This document shows, in pieces, positions 58,070-64,000 of a DNA stretch of 64,000 nt (within the stretch, counting starts at the first letter, position 1; each line of letters begins with the position of its first letter). The notes beneath the pieces were generated by a model. It saw only the letters and a list, made by a program, of their open reading frames with translations. It did no database searches and had not been told where the DNA came from. Location of the stretch: assembly GCF_044769865.1 (NCBI RefSeq), contig NZ_JBIZWA010000001.1:1116001-1180000 (forward strand), written 5' to 3'. Source of the stretch: Homoserinimonas sp044769865. Lineage in GTDB: Bacteria > Actinomycetota > Actinomycetes > Actinomycetales > Microbacteriaceae. Position numbers and translations under genes: made by a program.

Positions 58070-59050
58070 TTACCAGCCGAGCCCCCTGAGCTGTTCGATG
58101 GCGGATGCCGCGGCCTCCACATTGCGGATGCCCGCCTCAGTCGCAGCGAACGGCAGCACGACGTAGCGGCCCTCCCGCACGGCCTCGAGGGAGGCGGTCG
58201 CGGGATGCCCCTCGAGCACCTCGATCTTGGAATCGGCGGTGTTCCACGCGGAGTCGACGAGCACGATCACGTCGGGGTTGTGGGCGACGACGGTCTCCCA
58301 GCTGACGGAACTCCAGGTGTCGTCGAGGGAGGAGAAGATGTTGGAGAGTCCTGCGGCATCCATGATCATCTGCGGCGCGCCGATGCCCGCGCCGACGTAG
58401 GGGGTGTCTCGGCCGCTCGAGTACCAGAGCGCGGTGGGGGCGCCATCGACGGGGCGAAGCGCGGCGAGCGCGGCCTGCTGTTCGGCCACGAGCTCGGTCG
58501 CGGCGGCCTGGGCGTCGAAGATGCGGCCCGCCTCGGTGATGCTGTCGAAGACCGTCTCGAAGGTCAGCGGTCGCGGCATGTAGCCCTCGCCCTTGCACGC
58601 GGGTGGCGCGACGTAGCTCGCGATGCCGAACTGCGCGAGCCGGTCGCGCTCGCCGGCGCCCTCGACGCTGAAGTTCGACTCCCAACCGGCGTAGACGAGG
58701 TCGGGCTCGAGGGCGAGCACGGCCTCCTGCCCGGGCACCGAGTCGCTCAGCACCTCGACCTCGGCGCCGTCCGGGAGGGGGCCGTCGAGCGCGGAGGCGC
58801 CCACGATCCGCTCTCCCAGGCCAAGCGCGAGCAGCAGCTCGGTCGTGCTCGACTTGATCGTGACGACGCGCTCCGGCGGGCTGTCGAGGGTGAGCTCGAA
58901 GCCGCAGTTGTCCACCGTGAGGGGGTAGGCGGCGGCTGGCGCGGGTGCGGCATCCACATCATCCGCAACGGATCCGGCGGTGCATCCCGCGAGCAGGAGG
59001 AGCACGGCGGATGCGGCGGCGAGGGTCGCTGGGCGGCTGCGAGTTGTCAT
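58070..59050 (-). CDS. Putative F420-0 ABC importer binding lipoprotein
   Basis: A 326-residue class III (FepB/BtuF-like) binding protein. The signal peptide ends in lipobox LLAGC (Cys near residue 23). The mature domain has the two-lobed pattern PERVVTIKSSTTELLLALG, EAVLALEPDLVYAGWESNF and WETVVAHNPDVIVLVD. The subfamily with YVAPPACKGEGYM and an N-terminal VDNCGFELTL is, as I recall, the binding protein of the proposed F420-0 importer. Iron-siderophore or B12 binding remains possible by fold. A run of hairpins precedes the gene. Confidence 0.8.
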   Translation of the reverse strand: MTTRSRPATLAAASAVLLLLAGCTAGSVADDVDAAPAPAAAYPLTVDNCGFELTLDSPPERVVTIKSSTTELLLALGLGERIVGASALDGPLPDGAEVEVLSDSVPGQEAVLALEPDLVYAGWESNFSVEGAGERDRLAQFGIASYVAPPACKGEGYMPRPLTFETVFDSITEAGRIFDAQAAATELVAEQQAALAALRPVDGAPTALWYSSGRDTPYVGAGIGAPQMIMDAAGLSNIFSSLDDTWSSVSWETVVAHNPDVIVLVDSAWNTADSKIEVLEGHPATASLEAVREGRYVVLPFAATEAGIRNVEAAASAIEQLRGLGW

Positions 59051-59108
59051 GATGGTCGGCCTCGATCGGGAGCGGCCCGGGCGCGGGTGCGCGAGGGCTT
59101 CGTGAGGG

Positions 59109-59213
59109 CACGCCGACGTGGGCGTGCGGGCACGGCATGACGCCGATCGACAGGCCGCCCAATGCCTGGGCGGCTCGACCCGGTCACAGCCGACCGGGGG
59201 TCTGCCAGCAGAC
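59109..59213 (-). ncRNA. Candidate structured leader of the importer operon
   Basis: On the minus strand, ahead of the binding-protein gene, four separate hairpins occur in order: 59200-59213 (5-bp stem), 59179-59198 (perfect 7-bp), 59154-59174 (perfect 7-bp) and 59109-59126 (perfect 6-bp). The first overlaps the stop of the MocR-type gene. It might be a riboswitch or attenuator, a multi-hairpin terminator for the upstream gene, or GC-driven chance pairing. No known riboswitch consensus was recognised. Confidence 0.35.
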
Positions 59214-60583
59214 TACGCCCATCTGGCGCCCGGCGCGCGGTCTGCGGCTGATCTCGGTGCGGCGGTCGCGGCGAGGGCCGCGGCGATCTCGCGCACCTCG
59301 CCGCGGATCGCGCCGACGGTGATGCGCAGGTGGGGTTGCTGGTTCTCGTCGACGGCGAGGAAGGGTGTGCCTCCCGCGACCCGGATTCCGGATGCCGCGA
59401 GCTGGAGCATCGCCTCATGCTCGTCCTCGACGGCAAGCCAGGTGTTGATGCCGTCAGCGGGGCCGGTGGTCACGCCGAGCTCGCTGAGAGCCTCGGCGAG
59501 TTCGTGCTGCCGGGTGGCGTACTCGTCGCGGGCGCGCGCCACCTGAGCGACGCTGCGCTCGTCGACGAGGAGGTCGTGGAGGATGGTCTGCAGCATGCGG
59601 CTCGTCCAGCCGGGCCCGAGCATCCGTCGAGCGACGACGCGGTTCACGAGGGCGGCAGACCCGCCGAGCGCCGCGATCCGCAGGTCGGGTCCGTGGGACT
59701 TGGAGTAGCTGCGCACGTGCAGCACGCGCTCGGGCAGCCATTGGCCGATGCTGACGTCGTCGGCCGTGCTGATCTGCCCCGAGTGGTCGTCTTCGATCAC
59801 GATCGTCTTGGCCGCCCGCGGGTCGTCCTGCAGCATCCGGGCGAGCTCTTCGGCGCGCGCGGCGGTCATGGATGCGCCCGTGGGGTTGTGTGCCCTCGGT
59901 TGGAGGATGACGGCGGAGGGGCCCTTGGCGAGGGCGGCCGCGAAGGCGCTGGGCTCGAGGCCGTGCTGGTCGACGGGCACGGGCAGGCGCTCGACGCCGA
60001 GTTGGTCGAGCAGGTCGTAGAAGGGCGGGAAGGTGGGGTTCTCGATGATGACCCGGTCGCCGAAGCGCACGACCTCGTCGAGGCTGCGGGAGATCGCGTC
60101 GAGGGCACCGTTGACGACCGTGATGGCGTCGACGGGATACGGCCACGATTGCTGCAGCACGTCCAGGAGCTCGGGGATGACGGGAAGGTCCTGGTAGCTG
60201 GAGGTGACGGCGCGTTCCGAGATGCGGGAGAGCGACGGGCCGAGGGCGGGGAGCAGCTCCGGGTCCGGGATGCCGCGGGAGAGGTCGATCCGCGAGTCGA
60301 CCCGTCGCCCCGCCATGACCTTGCTGCGCGCGGGCAGCCACTCCTGGGCGCGCTCCGACACGAAGGTGCCGCTGCGTCCCCGCGACACGATGAGGCCCGC
60401 GGCGCTGACGGCCTGCCAGGCGTGGCTGACGGTCGCGGGGCTCACCCCGAGGTCGCCGGCGAGCTGGCGCACGGTGGGAAGGCGGGTGCCCGGGGCGAGG
60501 CGACCGGAGCTGATGAGCCTGCCGAGCGCGGCCGAGATGCCCGCGGGCGTCGGCTCATCGATCTCGTCGACCAGAGGATTCAT
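59213..60583 (-). CDS. MocR-family (GntR HTH-aminotransferase) regulator
   Basis: A 456-residue fusion: residues about 10-75 form a GntR winged helix (LPTVRQLAGDLGVSPATVSHAW), and the remainder an aminotransferase-I fold with RAHNPTGASMT and SYSKSHGPDLRIA holding the PLP Lys. Like PdxR, GabR and TauR, it should bind DNA in response to PLP adducts. It is divergent from the pyrimidine/hydantoin genes at 60781, the likely targets. CAAGGT is 6 nt before the ATG. Confidence 0.92.
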   Translation of the reverse strand: MNPLVDEIDEPTPAGISAALGRLISSGRLAPGTRLPTVRQLAGDLGVSPATVSHAWQAVSAAGLIVSRGRSGTFVSERAQEWLPARSKVMAGRRVDSRIDLSRGIPDPELLPALGPSLSRISERAVTSSYQDLPVIPELLDVLQQSWPYPVDAITVVNGALDAISRSLDEVVRFGDRVIIENPTFPPFYDLLDQLGVERLPVPVDQHGLEPSAFAAALAKGPSAVILQPRAHNPTGASMTAARAEELARMLQDDPRAAKTIVIEDDHSGQISTADDVSIGQWLPERVLHVRSYSKSHGPDLRIAALGGSAALVNRVVARRMLGPGWTSRMLQTILHDLLVDERSVAQVARARDEYATRQHELAEALSELGVTTGPADGINTWLAVEDEHEAMLQLAASGIRVAGGTPFLAVDENQQPHLRITVGAIRGEVREIAAALAATAAPRSAADRAPGARWA

Positions 60584-60607
60584 GGGTCAACCTTGGCCAA
60601 TCTCTTG

Positions 60608-60617
60608 CCCCTAGGGG
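60608..60617. promoter_or_regulatory. Palindrome in MocR-catabolic divergent region
   Basis: CCCCTAGGGG is a perfect 10-bp palindrome, 25 bp before the MocR-type start. The 197-bp gap also has an AT-rich stretch at about 60635-60700 that should hold both promoters, including TTTACG and ATAACA boxes; the exact pairing is unclear. Confidence 0.35.
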
Positions 60618-60780
60618 GATTGCTCGTCAGGATGATTAACGAATGCGTCACTCAGAGAAACACAACAGAAATGTTTACGTCGAAGAATAACAAAACCGGA
60701 CGACGTGGTCCTGGTTTTTCGACTCAGTAGCTCGGTGCCTGCGTAACTGGTGGGCCCGACCCGTTTCGTGGAGGTTCACC

Positions 60781-61629
60781 TTGACCGTAGTCCGAGCCGC
60801 CATCACCCAGACCACCTGGACTGGCGACAAAAAATCCATGCTCGACAAGCACGAGCAGTTCGCGCGGGATGCCGCGGCCGAGGGAGCGCAGATCATCTGC
60901 TTCCAAGAGCTCTTCTACGGCCCGTACTTCGGCATCACCGAGGACAAGAAGTACTACCGCTACGCGGAGCCGGCCGACGGCCCCATCGTGCAGCGCTTCG
61001 CGGCCCTCGCCAAGGAGCTGGGTCTCGTCATGGTCCTCCCGATCTATGAGGAAGACATCACGGGCGTCTACTACAACACCGCCGTTGTGGTCGACGCCGA
61101 CGGCACGATCCTCGGCAAGTACCGCAAGCACCACATCCCGCACTTGGACCGCTTCTGGGAGAAGTTCTACTTCCGCCCCGGCAACCTCGGCTACCCCGTC
61201 TTCGACACGGCCGTCGGTAAGGTCGGCGTCTACATCTGCTACGACCGGCACTTCCCAGAGGGATGGCGCGAGCTCGGCCTGAACGGCGCCCACATGGTCT
61301 TCAACCCCAACGCCACCAAGCCGGGTCTTTCGAACCGGCTGTGGGAGGTCGAGGGGCCCTGCGCCGCCGTCGCGAACGGATACTTCGTGCTGCAGCCCAA
61401 CCGGGTCGGCCGTGAGGACAACGAGTACGGCGAGCTCGCCGTCGACTTCTACGGCACGAGCCAGGTCATCGACCCCCGCGGCAACTTCGTCGGGGAAAAG
61501 GGCTCGGGCGACTCGGAGGAGCTCATCATCCGTGACCTCGACCTCGACATGGTGCAGCAGATGCGCGACGACTGGCAGTTCTACCGCGACCGCCGACCCG
61601 ACTCGTACACGAGCATCCCGAAGCCGTAG
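60781..61629 (+). CDS. Nitrilase-superfamily N-carbamoyl-beta-alanine amidohydrolase
   Basis: A 282-residue carbon-nitrogen hydrolase. The triad is visible: Glu43 in CFQELFYGPYFG, Lys in KYRKHHIPH (113-116) and Cys153 in ICYDRHFPEGWRELG. DRFWEKFYFRPGN is typical of bacterial beta-ureidopropionases. It hydrolyses N-carbamoyl-beta-alanine to beta-alanine, CO2 and ammonia, step 3 of reductive pyrimidine degradation; D-carbamoylase activity is possible. I chose the TTG at 60781, 7 nt after GGAGG. Confidence 0.9.
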   Translation: MTVVRAAITQTTWTGDKKSMLDKHEQFARDAAAEGAQIICFQELFYGPYFGITEDKKYYRYAEPADGPIVQRFAALAKELGLVMVLPIYEEDITGVYYNTAVVVDADGTILGKYRKHHIPHLDRFWEKFYFRPGNLGYPVFDTAVGKVGVYICYDRHFPEGWRELGLNGAHMVFNPNATKPGLSNRLWEVEGPCAAVANGYFVLQPNRVGREDNEYGELAVDFYGTSQVIDPRGNFVGEKGSGDSEELIIRDLDLDMVQQMRDDWQFYRDRRPDSYTSIPKP

Positions 61630-61639
61630 GGAGACGACC

Positions 61640-63073
61640 ATGAAGACCCTCATCAAGAACGGCACCGTCGTCTCGGCGACCGGCCGCGTGCAGGCCGACG
61701 TGCTCATCGACGGCGAGACGATCGTCGCCGTGCTCACACCGGGCTCGACGCTGCTCGGCACCGACCTGGCCGCCAACGTCGACACGGTGATCGACGCGGC
61801 GGGCAAATACGTCATCCCCGGCGGGATCGACGCCCACACGCACATGGAGCTTCCGTTCGGCGGCACCGCGGCATCCGACACCTTCGAGACCGGCACCCGC
61901 GCTGCCGCGTGGGGCGGCACGACGACGATCATCGACTTCGCGGTGCAGACCTACGGCCAGCGGGTAATGGACGGCCTTGCCACCTGGCATGAGAAGGCGG
62001 CGGGCAACTGCGCGATCGACTACGCCTTCCACCAGATCATCGGCGACGTCACCGACGACTCGCTCCAGGCCATGCGGGCGCTCCCCGAGGAGGGCGTCTC
62101 GAGCTTCAAGCTCTTCATGGCCTACCCGGGCGTCTTCATGTCGGATGACGCGCAGGTGTTCAAGGCGATGCAGGTCTCCGCCGACACGGGGATGATGACG
62201 ATGATGCACGCCGAGAATGGCCCCGTCATCGACGTCATGGTCAAGCAGCTGCTTGAGCAGGGCAAGACCGACCCGTACTACCACGGGGTCGCCCGCGCCT
62301 GGCAGATGGAGGAGGAGGCGACGCACCGCGCCATCATGCTCGCCAACCTGACGGGCGCACCCCTCTACGTCGTGCACGTCAGCGCGAAGCAGGCGGTCGA
62401 GCAGCTGGCGGCGGCGCGGGATGTGGGCCAGAACGTCTTCGGCGAGACCTGCCCGCAGTACCTCTACCTTTCACTCGAAGACCAGCTCGGGGCATCCAGT
62501 GACGAATTCGGCGCCTTCGAGGGTGCCAAGTGGGTCTGCTCGACGCCGCTGCGCTCCAAGCATGAGGGGCACCAGCACCACATGTGGCAGAGCCTGCGCA
62601 CCAACGACATCCAGATGGTCTCGACCGACCACTGCCCCTTCTGCATGAAGGGCCAGAAGGAGCTCGGCCTCGGCGACTTCTCCAAGATCCCCAATGGCAT
62701 CGGCTCGGTCGAACACCGCATGGACCTGCTCTACCAAGGCGTCGTAGACGGCCAGATCAGCCTCGAACGCTGGGTCGAGATCACCTCGACGACGCCCGCC
62801 CGCATGTTCGGGCTCTATGGCAAAAAGGGGGTCATCCAGCCCGGGGCCGACGCCGACATCGTCGTCTACGACCCCAACGGCCACACCTCGATCGGCGTGG
62901 GCAAGACCCACCACATGAACATGGACCACTCGGCGTGGGAGGGCTTCGAGATCGACGGCCACGTCGACACCGTGGTCTCCCGTGGCAAGGTCATCGTCGA
63001 CGAGAGCGGCTACATCGGCACCAAGGGTGACGGTCAGTTCGTCAAGCGCGGCCTGAGCCAGTACCTGATCTGA
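61640..63073 (+). CDS. hydA: Dihydropyrimidinase / D-hydantoinase
   Basis: A 477-residue cyclic amidohydrolase. Metal-site motifs: GGIDAHTHMELPFGG, the carbamylated Lys in SFKLFMAYPG, MMHAENGPVID, VVHVSAKQAVE, and STDHCPFCMKGQKELG with the metal-binding Asp. It opens dihydrouracil, dihydrothymine or hydantoins to N-carbamoyl compounds, the substrate of the preceding gene product, 10 bp upstream. GGGAG precedes the ATG at 61640. Confidence 0.94.
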   Translation: MKTLIKNGTVVSATGRVQADVLIDGETIVAVLTPGSTLLGTDLAANVDTVIDAAGKYVIPGGIDAHTHMELPFGGTAASDTFETGTRAAAWGGTTTIIDFAVQTYGQRVMDGLATWHEKAAGNCAIDYAFHQIIGDVTDDSLQAMRALPEEGVSSFKLFMAYPGVFMSDDAQVFKAMQVSADTGMMTMMHAENGPVIDVMVKQLLEQGKTDPYYHGVARAWQMEEEATHRAIMLANLTGAPLYVVHVSAKQAVEQLAAARDVGQNVFGETCPQYLYLSLEDQLGASSDEFGAFEGAKWVCSTPLRSKHEGHQHHMWQSLRTNDIQMVSTDHCPFCMKGQKELGLGDFSKIPNGIGSVEHRMDLLYQGVVDGQISLERWVEITSTTPARMFGLYGKKGVIQPGADADIVVYDPNGHTSIGVGKTHHMNMDHSAWEGFEIDGHVDTVVSRGKVIVDESGYIGTKGDGQFVKRGLSQYLI

Positions 63074-63083
63074 GGGGCGATCA

Positions 63084-64000
63084 ATGGATTTCGGAGCAGT
63101 ACTGCAGACCAACCCGCCGTCGGCGCGCACCGTGCAGCTGGCGAAGCTGGCGGAGGCGCACGGCTTCAGCCACGTGTGGACCTTCGACTCGCACCTGCTG
63201 TGGCAGGAGCCCTATGTGATCTACAGTCGCATCCTCGCCGAGACCGACAAGGTCATCGTCGGGCCGATGGTGACGAACCCGGCGACCCGCGACTGGACGG
63301 TCACGGCATCCACCTACGCGACGCTCAACGAGATGTACGGCAACCGCACGATCTGCGGCATCGGCCGCGGCGACTCGGCAGTGCGGGTCACGAACGGTGC
63401 CCCGACGACCCTCAAGACGCTGCGTGAATCGATCCACGTGATCCGGGAGCTCGCCAACAGCCGGCCCGTCGAATACAACGGCGCGACGCTGCAGTTCCCC
63501 TGGAGCAAGGGGTCGAAGCTCGACGTGTGGGTCGCCGCGTATGGTCCCCTCGCGCTCAAGCTCACGGGCGAGGTCGGCGACGGCTTCATCCTGCAGATGG
63601 CCGACCTCGATGTCGCCGAATGGATGATCAAAACGGTGCGGGATGCCGCCGCCAACGCCGGCCGCGACCCCATGTCGATCAAGTTCTGCGTCGCGGCGCC
63701 CATGTACATCACCGACGATGCGGATGCTGCGCGGGCGCACATGCGCGACCAGTGCCGCTGGTTCGGTGGCATGGTGGGCAACCACGTCGCCGACATCGTG
63801 GCGAAGTACGGGGAGGGCTCGGCCGTGCCGAAGGCCCTCACCGACTACATCAAGGGCCGGGAGGGTTACGACTACAACGAGCACGGGCGGGCGGGCAACA
63901 CGCACGCCGACTTCGTGCCCGACGAGATCGTCGACCGCTTCTGCGTGCTAGGCACGGCATCCGATCACATCGAGAAGCTCAAGGCACTCGCGGAGCTCGG
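63084..64000 (+). CDS. LLM-class F420-dependent-type oxidoreductase, 3'-truncated
   Basis: At least 305 residues; the gene runs off the window. MDFGAVLQTNPPSARTVQLA, FSHVWTFDSHLLWQEPYV, GPMVTNPATRDWTVTASTY, CGIGRGDSAVRV and VWVAAYGPLALKLTGEVGDG mark a luciferase-like family that I recall as often encoded beside dihydropyrimidinase. Its role there is not known; it may handle an oxidised pyrimidine or supply reducing steps. F420 rather than FMN as cofactor is a family-level inference. It begins 10 bp after the dihydropyrimidinase gene. Confidence 0.85.
   Translation, partial: MDFGAVLQTNPPSARTVQLAKLAEAHGFSHVWTFDSHLLWQEPYVIYSRILAETDKVIVGPMVTNPATRDWTVTASTYATLNEMYGNRTICGIGRGDSAVRVTNGAPTTLKTLRESIHVIRELANSRPVEYNGATLQFPWSKGSKLDVWVAAYGPLALKLTGEVGDGFILQMADLDVAEWMIKTVRDAAANAGRDPMSIKFCVAAPMYITDDADAARAHMRDQCRWFGGMVGNHVADIVAKYGEGSAVPKALTDYIKGREGYDYNEHGRAGNTHADFVPDEIVDRFCVLGTASDHIEKLKALAEL

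Noticed and set aside
59109..59213. Cobalamin riboswitch ahead of the FecBCD-like operon
   Set aside because: I could not find the B12-box or the conserved core; the hairpin order does not match. Kept only as an unclassified structured leader.
1..64000. Insertion sequences, prophage, tRNA or rRNA genes
   Set aside because: No transposase, integrase, phage structural gene, cloverleaf or rRNA stretch was recognised anywhere, including at the edges of the catabolic module.

Overview
The window reads as a chromosomal segment of a high-GC actinobacterium, most likely a member of the Microbacteriaceae. The signs are the dnaJ-hspR order, an HspR-type operator in front of clpB, many GTG starts and ATGA/GTGA gene overlaps, frequent GGATGC/GCATCC words, several F420-linked enzymes, and an ABC cassette that closely fits the proposed coenzyme F420-0 importer. 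There are no rRNA or tRNA genes, transposases, prophage genes or CRISPR arrays. Coding density is very high and no gene-free stretch exceeds 300 bases.

Region 1 (1-17967) is a heat-shock locus: the end of dnaJ, hspR and an RsmC-like methyltransferase, then clpB with a clear HAIR operator. Between them lies about 13 kb that looks like a catabolic module: a PaaX-type regulator, a MmgE/PrpD protein, a peptide-type ABC importer with a permease fused to an ATPase, a carboxylesterase, a solute-binding lipoprotein, an alpha/beta-hydrolase with a cytochrome P450, and a CapA-family protein. Its substrate is unknown.

Region 2 (18024-28492) holds two intergenic palindromic elements, an acyl-CoA ligase, a second peptide-type ABC importer operon ending in a DszC/SfnB-like flavin monooxygenase and a 16-codon ORF, and an O-acyltransferase with an SGNH domain.

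Region 3 (28479-47313) is mainly housekeeping and general metabolism: threonine aldolase, NatAB-like exporter, a LuxR-type two-component pair, acs with a GntR regulator, hydrolases, a thioesterase, an alcohol dehydrogenase, an LLM monooxygenase, an AEC transporter, exonuclease III, MBL and Nudix hydrolases, and fgd. Two patterns stand out. Many genes start 6 nt after a TANNNT box, which suggests leaderless mRNAs. Five intergenic gaps carry perfect inverted repeats of 15-22 bp built on the word AATTCAGGA.

Region 4 (47514-52039) is an etfB-etfA-cytochrome b-acyl-CoA dehydrogenase operon, which suggests a dedicated electron route from fatty acyl-CoA through ETF to the membrane.

Region 5 (52048-59213) is the F420 locus: an F420-dependent LLM enzyme, cofE, a Ddn-like F420 reductase and, on the opposite strand, a binding-protein/permease/ATPase cassette of the proposed F420-0 importer type. 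A run of hairpins precedes the binding-protein gene. With fgd at 46309 and two further LLM proteins in the window, the cell appears to use F420 heavily and may scavenge its precursor.

Region 6 (59213-64000) is a reductive pyrimidine or hydantoin degradation cluster: a MocR-type regulator divergent from an N-carbamoyl-amino-acid amidohydrolase, a dihydropyrimidinase and an LLM oxidoreductase cut by the window edge.
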